Shown: positions 12,060-23,255, counted from the first letter of the stretch. The stretch is DNA of 64,000 bases from Acanthococcus lagerstroemiae (GCA_031841125.1 CM063109.1:22291321-22355320); one strand, 5' to 3'. Numbers and translations are program-made. Notes: generated from the sequence alone by a model not told the origin.

Positions 12060-13135
12060 ATGAAATATTATTCGGAGAAAATCTCCGATGATTTTCAAGG
12101 TATTTTATCAGAAATCTTGGAGAACAGTTTTCAGGAAAATTTTCCGAGAATTTTTAGAGAATTTCATCGGAATATTTGGAAAAAACTTTAATGGTTTTTG
12201 AAGAATTTTATCTAAAATCTTCAGGAAAAATCTCCGATGATTTCCAAATAATAATTTCATTAGAAATCTTCCAGACGAATCTCCGATGATTCTTGAGGAA
12301 TTTCATCGGAAATTTTTGGGAAAAGAAATTCCGATAATTTCCGAAGAATCTCATCGATAATCTTCAGAAAAAACTTCCAATGTTTTCCAAAACATTTTAT
12401 CAAAATTCTTCGAGAAAATTTTTGATAATTTTTGTTGAATTTCATCGGAAATATTCGTGGGAAAACTCTGATGATTTATTAAGAATTTTATCAAAAATCT
12501 GCAGGGAAAACGTTCGATGATCTCCGAAGGATTTCATCGGAAGTCTGCAAGATCTCCCATGATTTTTAAGGAATTTCATTGTAATTTCCGAAGAATTGAG
12601 ACTATTTTCTACTCATGCGATCCGATCAGAGATTTTTTCTGAAAATTGATGAAATTCTTCGGAAATCAGCGGAAAATTTTCTCTAAAATTTCCTATGATT
12701 ACAAAAGAATTTTATCGGAAATATTTGCGAAAAATCTCTTAATTTCAATGGAAATCTTCGATAAATTTTCGGAGTAATCTTCAGAAAAAATTTCCAACGA
12801 TTTCCAAAGAATTTCATCAAACGCTTTCGGAAAAAATCTTCGATCCCATCGTGTGAGTGGAAAATAGTCTCAGTTCTTCGAAAATTAACGGCATTTCTTC
12901 CCAAAGATTTCCGGTGAAATTCCTTTTAAGAATCATCGAAGATTCTTCTCGAAGATTTCTGATGAAATTCTTCGGAGATCACCAAACCATTTTTCTCCGA
13001 ATATTTCCGATGAAATTCATCAAAAATTATCGGAAATTTTCCTGTGGAACACATCGGAAGTTTTTCTGAAGATTTCCGATGAAATTCTGTGGAAATCAAC
13101 AGAGCGATTAAATTCTGCGGAAATTATCGAGGAAA
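12060..13135. repeat. Foldback array of ~46-bp monomers, proximal part
   Basis: A degenerate tandem array of a monomer of about 46 bp, with core ATTTCCGATGAAATTCTTCG. Each core is itself a near-palindrome. From ~12,060 to ~12,720 the monomers read in one orientation; from ~12,850 they read in the other. The mirror is supported by unique marker text: GAGACTATTTTCTACTCATG near 12,600 reappears as an inverted, diverged copy near 12,850-12,875. No protein-coding gene is present. This is the architecture of foldback (FB-like) elements. Confidence 0.85.
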
Positions 13136-13620
13136 TCTCTTCGTTGACCCGCACGGCTTGGAGTAGTAGGGGCAGGGGGAATGAGGACACGAGATGTGAA
13201 TAAGGCACAACAGCATGAGACGGAGTATAATCAAGCGAGTGTGCGTGCGAGTGGTGTAAGTGGTGTGCGGCAGGCCACAGAAAATTTTATTTTATTTCTA
13301 TTTTATTTATTTATTTATTTATTTTTTATTTTTTTTATTTTTTTATTTTTATTATCACTTTTCTTTTTTAATTATCACATTTTATTTTCCTTATCTCTTT
13401 TATTTTTTATTTATTTATTTTCGGAATAGGTTAGTTGTTTTTTAAGTGTTTTTTTTAGGTATTTTTATTTTTATTATTATTTTTTTTTTCTCTCTTCTTA
13501 ATTTTATTTATGATTTCTCAGGATATTAATCCCCCCTTCTCTGTGATTGGCCGACCTGGCTGTTGGAAAGGGGAGTAAAATATACACATTATTTATTTAT
13601 TTACTATTATTTATTATTCT
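13136..13620. other. T-rich insertion splitting the foldback array
   Basis: The monomer array stops at ~13,135 and resumes at ~13,620. The intervening ~485 bp start GC-balanced (13,140-13,280), become TTTAT/TTTA low complexity (13,285-13,520) and end in TTATTTATTT-rich text. It may be a retroposon with a T/A tail, but neither a source gene nor a target duplication is visible. Confidence 0.45.
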
Positions 13621-14335
13621 CAAAGATTTCTGATAAAATTCCTTGGAAATCATCGGAGATTTTCCCCGAACATTTCTGATGAAATTCTTCGGAAATCATC
13701 GGTAATTTATCTCAAAAATTTCCAAAAATAATTTCTGGAAATCATCGAAACTTTTTCTGGAGAAATCCTTCAGATATCATCACAAATACTTCTCCATGAT
13801 TTTCGATAAAAAAAACTTTGGAATCATTGGAGATTTTCCCTAAAGATTTCCGACAAAATTTTCCTGAAATCATCGGAGTTTTACTCAATGATGTCCGATG
13901 AAATTTATCGAAAATGATCGTTAGTTTTTCTTAATATTTTCGATAAAATCTTTGTGAAATTTTCTTTGGAAATCAAAGGAATCTTCTCGAAGATTTCTGA
14001 TGAAAATCTTTGGAAAATATTCGGAGATTTTTCCCGAAGATTTTCGATGAGATTCTTCGGAAATTATCGGAATTTTTTTCCCCAAAAAATTTCCGATGAA
14101 ATTCCTTGAAAATCATCGGAGATTCTTCTCGAAGATTTCTAATGAAATTATTCTTCGGAAATCATCGGAGATTTTTCCTGAAGATTTTCGATAGAATCCT
14201 TCAAAAACCATTAAAGTTTTTTCCAAGTATTCCGATGAAATTCTCTAAAAATTATCGGAAAATTTTCCTGAAAATTATTTTTGAAGATTTCTGATAAAAT
14301 TCCTTGAATATCATCTGAGATGCTTGGAAGCGTTT
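13621..14335. repeat. Foldback array of ~46-bp monomers, distal part
   Basis: Continues the second orientation of the array. Repeated blocks such as GAAATCATCGGAGATTTT and GAAGATTTCCGATGAAATTC recur every ~45-48 bp with substitutions and small indels. It ends ~14 bp before the pogo-like element. Confidence 0.85.
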
Positions 14336-14348
14336 TCATTCTCTATTA

Positions 14349-15319
14349 CAGTAGACTCTCGATTATCCGCTATCGGTTTATCCGCCCTCCGGATTATCCG
14401 CTACGAATTTCTCCTTCTGTCTTTCCGGGTTATCCGCCTAACCAAGGGTGGATATCCGAACAATGAAATACCATGTCTGAACTTTTTATTTTAAAATCTT
14501 TGAAATTATTATCAGCATTCTAAAAGAAATAATAAAATTGAATTGCCCCTTCAAAATAGAAAGTATGCAACCAACTTGAAGTTCCAAGCGTACATAAGCT
14601 GAGATCTCGCCAACAGTCGCAGCACATGGAGTTACAGTGCAGCGGTGGTGAATTTCACCACGTTTGCGATCTGAGGGTTAAAGAACAACAGCCAGCAATC
14701 CTTTTTAGTTTTTCTCTTTACAGCATTGTCTTTTTTTCCCTTTCATTGACCAGAAAAGCCAAAAATACCGATTTTTTAAAATATTGAATTTTTGAGGCTT
14801 AAAGAACAACAGCCTACAATCCTTTTTAGTTTTTTTTCTTCACAGCATTGTCTTTTTCCCCCTTCGTTGACCAGAAAAGCCAAAAATACTGATTTTTTTT
14901 TTGATTTTTTTGTTGTATAAAATAAATTACCAACTAACGTAGGGGGTCTGATTGGCTGAGTGGATAGCGTGTTGGTTTTGAAATCCGGAGGTCCCGGGTT
15001 CGAGTCCACGTAGCAACTCGCCAGATTTCGACCTAGGCCGGTTTTTCGACCAGAAAAGGGAATAAGACGGCTAAGACAGCCCTAACAGTTCTCCGACGTC
15101 TCTGAGGTAATTCTCGAAACAGCGGATTTCAGGGCTGGAGTTGAGAGCAAATTAGAAAAGAAGGGGAAAAATACCACCTAACGTATCTGATTCAATAAAA
15201 ATTGTTTTCCCCATTTCTCGATGTTTTTGCATCAAAATTACATGTTTTCAGATTATCCACCCTTTTCGTGATCCGCCTACTTTCAGTCCCTATTAGGGAG
15301 GATTATCGGAAGTCTGCTG
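14349..15319. mobile_element. pogo/Tigger-like MITE interrupted by a SINE
   Basis: Starts CAGTAGACTCTCGATTATCC after TA (14,347-14,348) and ends GGATTATCGGAAGTCTGCTG before TA (15,320-15,321). The termini are imperfect inverted repeats of the type known for pogo/Tigger elements, which target TA. The interior repeats TTATCCGC several times near each end. Without the SINE and its duplication it is about 727 bp, with no transposase. Confidence 0.85.
14942..15171 (+). mobile_element. tRNA-derived SINE, copy 1
   Basis: The head holds a tRNA-like promoter, with A-box-like TGGCTGAGTGGATAG and B-box-like GGGTTCGAGTCC. A tRNA-unrelated body follows, with GCCGGTTTTTCGACC, GACGTCTCTGAGGTAATTC and a tail near TTAGAAAAG. 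It is flanked by a 14-bp duplication with one mismatch, TACCAACTAACGTA (14,928-14,941) and TACCACCTAACGTA (15,172-15,185). Two more copies are at 25,561 (minus) and 52,549 (plus). It would be transcribed by RNA polymerase III and moved by a LINE. Confidence 0.95.
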
Positions 15320-17299
15320 TATTTTTGTGACATGTTCTCAAAATGAACTTTTATCGATTACCGTCAAAAACCTTCGTTTTCTCGCTCTACAGCAATGAAG
15401 TTTGCCCATTTTGGGTTCCTTTTATCAGACTGCATCACATTGAGATAAAGTAGGTACATATAATTGTCCTGAATACAACGAGATAGTTTCCAACGAATTT
15501 CGATTATGAATTTTACGCGGAGAATTCATTAAAGAAAAAAATATGTTTGGGGGCAAGTTGACAAATTTTAAAATAACGAAAATGTCATATTGTTTTGCTG
15601 AGTAAATCATGATTAGGTATTATACGAAGACTGATCGTGGAAATTAGTCTGAAACTGCCTTAAAAAACGTTATGAAAGCTACTGCAGAAGAGGTGGCCAT
15701 AAACGCAACATCTCGTAGTTTTGAGCACACTCCGACTGTTTAAGGTAGTCTTTCCCAGACAAAACCGTACATTTGTGATTTGTGTCATTAAATCGTTCTA
15801 TATTAGTAGCTAGTTTAATACATGATTTTTGACTTTTTAATCAGCCTAAAATTACTTTTAGGTACATTTAAAAACCATTCGTTATCTTGCCTCCAGGTGT
15901 TTGTCATTTTTATGACAAATTTGACCTTTTTGAAGTGAATTCATGTATTGACCAAATTTTTCATATTTTCGGTCAACTCATGAAGCATTATGATAGACAA
16001 AACTTCAGTTTACAAAATGCTGTACTAGTATTTCCAAAAAAAACTAATGAGAAAAAATTGTAGGATATGTTAAAATAAAACCTCGATAACGTGCCTCCCT
16101 CTCCCCTGTAGCTTAACGGAGTGAACAAATCCTCCCTGGCCTGGCAGGTCAGTGATGCTATTCAGTAGAGACATTTGCTCCCTCAATGTCCCAAACTTGA
16201 ATTTTCAAAATGTTTGCGAATTCTACATTCTTTTTGGGAGTTAATGCTCAAAAATATTTCATTTTTATGATCCTCATTCCCACTTTTTTGGCTTGCCGAT
16301 ACTAAAATTTTTTGTTCGAGACAAATTACGAAACTGTGTTCCAGCCCCAAATTACCTTCCTCTCCTTCAAAAGTGGTCACGTGACACCTCCGATGAACAG
16401 AAGGTGCTTCTCAGTTCGATGACCAAAAGGTTGACGAAACATGTCACTGATGGCTGTTAATAACAGCCAATGCCGAAATAGTAAATCAGCCTGGATACTT
16501 TTCGTCACAATATAATCTGAATAACAATCTGTCAAACTCAGTAAACTAAACGAGGAAAAGTTATTCGCGACTAAAATATCACCACAGATTATCTCTGAGC
16601 GGTGAAACCTAATAAATGACGAGTAAGATAAACGGACTTAGAACATCTCTAATATTGTGTAATTCGTAATTTTCTGAACACGTTTTTATGCAGCGTCTGT
16701 AGAAACAACATGTGAGTGTACCAGTACGAAATAAAATACGAGTACATCTATATAGACCATCGTTCTTCTTCTAATTATACTTTTCAATTACCCGAATTTT
16801 CGCAGATAAGTCACGTGCACCAACATATAAATTAATGTTAAAAATTATGTAAAAGTCTCGTGGTAGGTACTTATAGCAGAGCATACTAATAGGATTTAGG
16901 AAGATGAACCGATAGTAGGATTGAACTCATCTCTGAAAGACGCCCGTGTAAATTCATCTCTCGCGACCCAAATAATGTTGAAATTTCAACCAACTAACCA
17001 CCCCCCTCACTCATAAAGTTTGATGATATCAAATGCGTAGTGTATGGGTACATAAAAGTCCGCCCTTGATACACCCAAAGGACTACGGAAATGGGGCTGC
17101 GTGAAAAATCTTGAAGTTTCTTTCAAGGTAGATCAGTAATCAAACAGGTGTTTTGTCCAGTTTGTCAAATCAGTCACAAATTTTTACCTAGCAGTTCACA
17201 TTTCTCTCGGGGTAAAAATAAATGCAAAAGCTAACCATGCATAAAAAAACCTAGTTACTCATTCTAGTACGAAACGACTCATTTTCAGTGGTACGGGCG
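15320..17299. other. Intergenic, no gene seen
   Basis: Ordinary AT-rich sequence. I found no recognisable coding exon, RNA gene or terminal repeat. Confidence 0.35.
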
Positions 17300-17811
17300 A
17301 CCGGGGTAAGTTGTCCATGGAGTAAGTTGTCTTAGCCTCCATGTCACCAGTGTAAAAGGTACTTTTTTGAATCTGATGACGTCACACTACTCCTTCGTGT
17401 ACCAACACTTCATCCATACTTGATAGACCTCGCGATTATGGAACCGACCTGATTTATAGTGGTTTCATATTTTGATAACACAAAATTTAGCAAAAAGTCA
17501 CGTTTTATAAGCAAGAAGTTCACTTTCATGAGTGTAATATTTTGTACTGGCAAAAATCAAATACTGTGTGGTAAGTAGAATTTCTTCAGCTATCTTTGGG
17601 TCCATTATAACCGAAAACTATTTATCCTCCACCCAAACATTGTATTTTCTAAACCCCCTCAATTCGGGGCAAGTTGTCCCGTTACAAAAATTGTCAGTTA
17701 ATGCGAATTTTGTTACATGTTCTTAGAAAATGGCACGAAAATACGTTCGTAAGACATTTCAGCACATTTTTGGCACAAGACATACCCCATCATGTACGAC
17801 AACTTACCCGG
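17300..17811. mobile_element. Putative non-autonomous DNA element with inverted ends
   Basis: ACCGGGGTAAGTTGTC (17,300-17,315) and GACAACTTACCCGGGT (17,798-17,813) are inverted copies with one or two differences. The motif GGGGCAAGTTGTCC recurs near 17,665 and a further GGGGCAAGCTGT lies just outside at 17,817. About 510 bp, no coding capacity, and no clear target duplication. The superfamily is not determined. Confidence 0.6.
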
Positions 17812-18899
17812 GTATGGGGCAAGCTGTTGCAAAAAAAGTAGCCGCGTTTAAAAATGTTCGGGGCCAACCATATGAAAAAATTTTGATTTAGGGTGTATTT
17901 GGACTCCGATAAGACACAACTGGACTCTGAATAGAATGTTATCAGGACATTGAAGGTAGTAGTCGTGCTCACCACACCTGAGAAAGGCCTTGAGATTACT
18001 AAATACCGTTTGATGCGACCATTATTAAACACTTCGAATGACATAATTATAGAAGTAAATGAGGGCTTGGGGGGCTTCACCCTGTAAATCCGCTGAAAAC
18101 CCCGCCCAAAAGAAAAGTGAAAAATTATACCTAAGCTAAAGAATTTTCAGCATGATTTTCATATTCGTTACTTCCCCCTCCAGGAGGCCCCTTCGCCACT
18201 GAAAGTCGTCTATTTGCGCTTTTTCCTATCTCTAATATAATATGTAAGTAAGTAATAGGGCAGGTCAAAGACACCAGGACAATTCATTAAAATATACCCT
18301 AAATCCATACTAAAATCACAATTCTGAAATTTTCATAAATTTCTAAGCAGAAATATCCTTTATTTATCTACCAAAAAGCACCAATTTTCATAGTTTTTTC
18401 CTACTTTTTTATAGGATTATAAGCGTTCAGCCAAGAAAATAATTTTTAAAATCAAATATTTACCTATTTTAGTCCTTTTCTCAGACAGAACTCACAAATC
18501 AATAACATATCATTTTTACCAAGGTAGGCATAAGTAAAATTTATCATATTTCATTTTAACCATTTTTAGTTCATTTTCTCCTAATCTTTTGCCAAGTAAG
18601 TTTAAAAAATTTTTTTATTTTTATCTCATTCCTTTGAAAATCTTGTAGATACCTACTGTATACAAAAAAATCATCTAAAACTGCTCATACATGAGCACTT
18701 GAACTTTGACTCAAAGTAGACATCTGCTTTGTCATATGCAAGATCTATACGGCTTGTACATAGGTATGTAGAATGTTATCAAACCTTTAGAACCTCTCCC
18801 TCTGCATTTCTCATGTACAGGTTGGGATGTACCAATGCCTGCATTAAGAGGTTCAACACAAAAGAAGTGAACTCTAAAAAATTTAAATAATTAAAATAT
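17812..18899. other. Intergenic, AT-rich
   Basis: No gene is supported. From ~18,200 the sequence becomes strongly AT-rich, like the Polinton segment that follows, and may include its decayed non-coding end. No terminal repeat matching 30,827 was found here. Confidence 0.35.
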
Positions 18900-18923
18900 C
18901 GAAATTTTCTAAATAAAAAATGA

Positions 18924-19275
18924 TTAAACGGTATTCAAATCTGAAATATCAAGATAGAATTCTGAAGCAAATTCAGAATCCTCATAATTCTTCCAATACA
19001 TACCAATATTAGGATAATTTTTCAAAAGTAACTCTATTTTGTTTCTTCGATTATAAAATTCATTAAATGAAATAGTGTGTGGTGGGACGTATGGCGATGC
19101 ACGCATGCCAAAGTGGCCCCTATGACACCGCACCCTCGGCCACAGGAACTACCCTTTCGAGCATTGCATCAGTGACCGGAGGGACGCCTTGGGGCCGGGC
19201 CCAAGCACCCATTTCTACGTGCCGGAAATGAAATAGCTAGATTACCTATGCCCTTGAATTCAAATCACATTGCAC
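18924..19275 (-). pseudogene. Polinton hypothetical gene split by a small insertion
   Basis: On the minus strand an open frame ends at 18,924 with ...EFYLDISDLNTV. It can be followed upstream through ISFNEFYNRRNKIELLLKN to 19,075, where a 150-bp GC-rich insertion begins. Skipping the insertion and one copy of its 11-bp target duplication, the same frame continues upstream to ~19,272 before a stop. I do not recognise the protein. Position, composition and strand suit an accessory gene of the Polinton fragment. Confidence 0.45.
19076..19225. mobile_element. 150-bp GC-rich retroposon-like insertion with 11-bp target duplication
   Basis: A sharply GC-rich block in AT-rich surroundings, flanked by AAATGAAATAG on both sides (19,065-19,075 and 19,226-19,236). 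A diverged partial copy in the other orientation is at the left edge of the window. The 11-bp duplication suits LINE-mediated insertion. No RNA polymerase III boxes are obvious, so it may be a truncated 3' piece of a LINE or SINE. Confidence 0.8.
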
Positions 19276-19463
19276 CTACAAGTCATAATTTTCCAGCATA
19301 ACTTTGTGAAATTCCAACATTTTTTTCTAGATATCTGTAGAATGGAACTTTTATATTATTTTTGTGTTGTTTATGCAAATAAAACATTCTATTAAGTAAA
19401 TGACCAAATTGACATTAATGGAGGAATAATTTTTTTTCACTGAATTTTAATAAGGGTAATCCG

Positions 19464-19832
19464 TTATTTTTTTACAAAATCTAGTAAAACATTTAGATCG
19501 TTTACAGAATAATTAGGGAATGAAATATTTTTAAAATCCTGAGTAGATAAAATACTTATTAAATATTTATGTAATTTTACACCTTCTATTCTTTTGGGTG
19601 TGGCTTGATTACCAGGTTTCAAACCAAGTCTTTTTAAAACAAAAGGCTTCAGATCACTAGCTATTTTCAATTCACCAGATTTTATTTTATTTAAAACATC
19701 ATCCTTTGAAGAAGGATTAACAATTATAACATTAAAAATATTATTTAAAACAAAATTTAAATCATCACAACAACTTTCAATGTTCACTTCAACCATGTTG
19801 AACCTATTTTGAGAGATTATGATAACATTCAT
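19464..19832 (-). CDS. Polinton hypothetical protein, 122 aa
   Basis: Intact open frame from ATG at 19,832. An N-terminal part rich in Asn/Ile/Val is followed by a basic stretch (KPFVLKRLGLKPGNQATPKR) and a hydrophobic C-terminal third. I do not recognise a family. It lies on the same strand as the polymerase and the acidic proteins, in the same low-GC context, so it is read as an accessory gene of the Polinton fragment. Whether it is expressed is unknown. Confidence 0.45.
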   Translation of the reverse strand: MNVIIISQNRFNMVEVNIESCCDDLNFVLNNIFNVIIVNPSSKDDVLNKIKSGELKIASDLKPFVLKRLGLKPGNQATPKRIEGVKLHKYLISILSTQDFKNISFPNYSVNDLNVLLDFVKK

Positions 19833-20040
19833 TACATCTCTGTACCAATAATAATGTTATCTCTTTCAGATAAAAAATAATATACACTAACTATTTCTCT
19901 ATGACATACAGTTTATAAATTTTTCTTCAAATATTTTTCTCATTACAAAATTTATTCAAGTAGGTATCTACCTAGTAAAACAGGTATTGTAAAAAAAAAA
20001 AAAAATCATTTCTTTTAAAAATAATTTTTATCTATTATAA

Positions 20041-20378
20041 ATGGAAGTGTATAAGGACTCTTTTGTTGACATAAATGAATTTGATTTTGAAAACTGTATA
20101 CCATATTTTAAAAATCCTATTGATTATATAAGATCAAAATATGAAACTATATGGACCCACTTTCAGATAAAATTCAACATTTACCTAAATCTAAACAAAT
20201 CAAGTATAAAAAATTAATGGTAAATATTGTAGCTCATTTGAGTGTTTTATAAAAAATGATAGAAAAAGAGATTAAAGATTTAAATAGTTGCAAGACAAGC
20301 TTGCTCTACACAAGCAATATACCAGAAAATGATTTAGAATTTGATGTTGAAATTACTTATTTACCTAATGGTGTTTAA
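20041..20378 (+). pseudogene. Polinton hypothetical gene, plus strand, frameshifted
   Basis: ATG at 20,041 sits in CTATTATAAATGG, the start context shared by most genes of the 30.8-39.6 kb Polinton. The first frame runs 58 codons (MEVYKDSFVDINEFDFENC...) to a stop at 20,215. A second frame from ~20,160 continues plausible coding text to a stop near 20,250, and more follows to 20,376-20,378. The product is unrecognised and acidic. Its end overlaps by ~14 bp the end of the convergent acidic-protein gene. Confidence 0.45.
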
Positions 20379-20682
20379 TAGGATCAGAACTAAGTTGTTT
20401 TGCTAATGAAATACTTTCCAAAAACCGAATCTTGTTCAGAAACTCATCTTCATAGTCATCAGATTTGAAATAATCAGAGTCATAATAATATGGATCAAAA
20501 TACTTACCAGAATCATCACTCTCATAATCAGGGTCAGGGTCTACATAATAAAAAACTAGATCATTAATTTCATAGTCAAAAGATTGAAAACCATATAAAT
20601 CTTGAAGATTTCTAATTGCTCTCATAAATTGATTATATTCTTCAGGATTGTTATTATAATCAATTACAATATCATTTTTCAT
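20365..20682 (-). CDS. Acidic Polinton protein A, 105 aa
   Basis: Open frame from ATG 20,682. The N-terminal half has NNNPEEYNQFMRAIRNLQDL; the middle is extremely acidic and Tyr-rich (DPDPDYESDDSGKYFDPYYY). It is similar in layout to the next gene upstream (20,769-21,041): NPEE, then an amphipathic IR.L..L..LY helix, then an acidic/aromatic region. The two look like tandem paralogues. Function is unknown; such acidic small proteins could be DNA mimics or activators, but nothing in the sequence proves it. Confidence 0.5.
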   Translation of the reverse strand: MKNDIVIDYNNNPEEYNQFMRAIRNLQDLYGFQSFDYEINDLVFYYVDPDPDYESDDSGKYFDPYYYDSDYFKSDDYEDEFLNKIRFLESISLAKQLSSDPIKHH

Positions 20683-20768
20683 TTTGTATTTATTTATTTT
20701 TTTAAAAAAATCAGTTTTTATTGGTAGCTATATAAGTGATACAGCATTTACATTAAAATTTTTCTTTC

Positions 20769-21041
20769 TTAAAGGAACCACGTATAAAAATCATTAGACA
20801 AATAAAATATGTCATCCTTATTATATCCTCTGTAATCATAATCAAGAGATTTGTAAAAATTAAATTCTTCTTTGAAAAAAGGTAATTGGAAGCAATTTTC
20901 CGAGTTTTCAATCTCTCTCATTTCTTCTTCATTAAAAATTGTCAATTCATATAAAGTTTCAAGATTTGTAAGTACTCTTATAACTTTAAAAACTTCTTCA
21001 GGATTATCTTCTATAGTAATTTCAATTTCTTCACAATACAT
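20769..21041 (-). CDS. Acidic Polinton protein B, 90 aa
   Basis: Open frame from ATG 21,041. It shares with protein A the start-proximal DNPEEVFKVIRVLTNLETLY block and a following acidic, aromatic region (ENCFQLPFFKEEFNFYKSL). It is 87 bp upstream of protein A on the same strand, with AT-only spacer between. A tandem duplication followed by divergence is the simplest reading. Unknown function. Confidence 0.5.
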   Translation of the reverse strand: MYCEEIEITIEDNPEEVFKVIRVLTNLETLYELTIFNEEEMREIENSENCFQLPFFKEEFNFYKSLDYDYRGYNKDDIFYLSNDFYTWFL

Positions 21042-21287
21042 AATTTCTTTATTATTATTACTTAAAAATTTTGAACAAAGGTGTGTAAATAATTTCCAAA
21101 AATGTTTAATATTGTAAAATGTATTCCATCAATGCATTCTTATGTTGAAGTACACCATATTTCATCTTCATTTAGGAAATAAATCCCAATGTATAGAAAA
21201 CAAAATTTTTGTATGAATAATTTTTCAATTTCCCCTTTTGTAATTTGATTAATCCTGAGAATTTAGAATTGATGCGATCATGCGCAA

Positions 21288-21491
21288 TTATAATAGTAAT
21301 TTGGGAAGTACTTTCATACCTAATTTTTTCATATCTTTCCTTAAATTATTTATAATTTCAACTAATTGACTTTCACCATTCTTGAATTCAAAATTTTTTT
21401 GAAAAAATTCTTCTAAATTAACGTATTTACATTTTGGTAATTCAAGTTCTTCCAATAAGGTATGTTTTCCTTCTATACATATTGTTTTCAT
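21288..21491 (-). CDS. Polinton hypothetical protein, 67 aa
   Basis: Open frame from ATG 21,491, beginning MKTICIEGKHTLLEELELPK and ending in a Lys/Leu-rich amphipathic stretch. It lies between the polymerase and acidic protein B on the same strand. No family recognised; it may be a remnant of a longer gene, since the region upstream to 21,590 shows no start. Confidence 0.35.
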   Translation of the reverse strand: MKTICIEGKHTLLEELELPKCKYVNLEEFFQKNFEFKNGESQLVEIINNLRKDMKKLGMKVLPKLLL

Positions 21492-21593
21492 TAATACTTT
21501 TTCTAAATTAACTTTTACTCCAATAAAATCTTTATTATGATAGTCTCAATATGAAACCGAGCCAATCTTAAAAATTTTTTAAGATTAGTATCC

Positions 21594-23252
21594 CTAAGGT
21601 AGGTTATCATAATTTTGTAAGGTAACCCTTTTATCATATTCAAATTGAAATTTCTTTGTGATACTTTTATTGACTAAATTTTTGGTCTTTGTATCTCTAG
21701 TTATTTGATTATATTCTAGATCAATACTTTCTTTCTTAACTTCTTCAGATGAGCTTTGAAACATTTCAGAAACTTCATTTTTTATTATTTTTATCATTGT
21801 ATTACCATTCAACTTGTCTAAATTTTGATAGTTCAATGTAAACCCCTTTATTTTAGTCACATTTTTATCAAAGTTTGTTTCATAATAATAACTTTTAGGA
21901 CCGGTTGATGCCCACACCTTTATATATTCATCCTTTTTGAGCTCATCTGTCCACTCTCCAAGCATATCACCAGTCTTGACTGTATTGTTTCCATCATCAA
22001 AATAAACTATTGAATCTGTATCACAATAAATCACAGCCTCACCTAATTCATCTAATTTTTCATACAATCTCAATCTAGCATTTGCTGTTATAAATAGAGC
22101 TATATAAATATTAGTACTATTATTATTCTCAACATAATAATCTTTAAATTTATAACTTATCTGTGCCATTTCATCTGTTAGATAATTCACATTTATATCT
22201 GTCAATCTATCATCTAGTAATACTTCATAAAACCTTCTCACATCACTCACATAATATTCTGTTTGACTCATTTTCTGTCTCTGTCCAAACTTCCCCCATA
22301 AACTATTCAAACATATCTTAGCTACAGATCTTCTACCTGGATTTACTTCAATTTTTTGAGGGTCTAAATCAATACTCAGTTTTTCTTTTATATCTTGTAT
22401 ATATATTCTTCATTTGAATTATAACTGTGTGGACTTGCTTCTAATTTAATTTTCATAAAATCTCTTACATATCCTTTAAATAATTTATTACTTTTCTTTT
22501 CAAAATTCCAGACTTCATAAATTTCTTCAATCTTATAACCTTTTTCAATTGCTTTATTAACTTAAATAGTTGACCATGTTCCTGTTATCATTCTTTCATC
22601 TTCAGTATGATGACATTTTCTACATTTCTTTACCACGCATTCTAAGCATAGTGGAAATAATAATTTTTCATTTTTATCCATTTTAACCTTAACTGGTAAT
22701 ACAGGGTGATACAAAATTTCTAGGTGGTAAAATCTTACATTTTATTATTCCAAACCAATTCTTATTATAACTCTTTGGTTTAACAATCTTTTCAGGATGA
22801 CCAACTGGATAATGGTCATAATATTGAACAGTTGGGTACAAACTACAAACATCAATATATTTAATTTTCTTTTTTCTATTTGATTTTACCCACAACTTAA
22901 ATGTATTAGTTCTTCCCCCAAAAAATGCATCCCTTGGATTCAAAGGTTCAATTATTTCTGGTTTTTCACTATGCTTATAATCTGATGATTTAATCCATTT
23001 ACACTCCCACATCTCTACTAAATTATATCCAGCCTTCTTTATCAGATCACTTCTTTCCTTTGTTTTTTCATACAAGTCACCCATTTCTTCCTTATTTACA
23101 TTATTTACTGTATCCTCACTGAAACATTTTTGACATCCATGCCAGAAACAACCATGATATTGATATACTGTATTGGTATTCTCATCAAAACCATCAACTT
23201 TTGCTCCATGTTCAATTCTGTAGCCTTTCAGTCTTCTTGGTGGTAACAAGTT
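21594..23252 (-). pseudogene. polB: Protein-primed family B DNA polymerase, truncated and frameshifted
   Basis: The Polinton replicative polymerase, which in intact elements copies the linear genome from a protein primer. Minus-strand frame 23,249-22,689 carries the HGCFWHGC signature typical of this family, then GGRTN and palm motif A YIDVCSLYPT. Frame 22,310-21,594 begins in motif B (NSLWGKFGQR) and has motif C YCDTDS with its catalytic aspartates. Between them, 22,310-22,690 is recognisable but broken by at least one stop (~22,565) and shifts near 22,710 and 22,395. The N-terminal exonuclease part is absent because similarity ends at ~23,252. Dead copy, family certain. Confidence 0.9.
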
Positions 23253-23255
23253 TTC

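Larger units (their letters stand above)
18900..23255. mobile_element. Polinton (Maverick) fragment with DNA polymerase B
   Basis: An AT-rich block of ~4.4 kb with a decayed protein-primed DNA polymerase and several small genes on both strands. Start sites carry the same TATAAATGG-type context as the Polinton at 30.8-39.6 kb (for example 20,032-20,044). The polymerase stops being recognisable at ~23,252, marking a deletion or junction. The lower border is uncertain and no terminal inverted repeat was found. It supplies what the other Polinton lacks (polymerase) but no capsid genes, so it could be another part of the same family. Confidence 0.75.

Noticed and set aside
12060..14335. CRISPR-like array
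   Set aside because: There are no regular spacers; repeats are degenerate, contiguous and mirrored, and the window is eukaryotic.
14942..15020. Functional tRNA gene
   Set aside because: A and B boxes are present, but the sequence continues into a shared SINE body, is flanked by a target duplication and has no clean cloverleaf.
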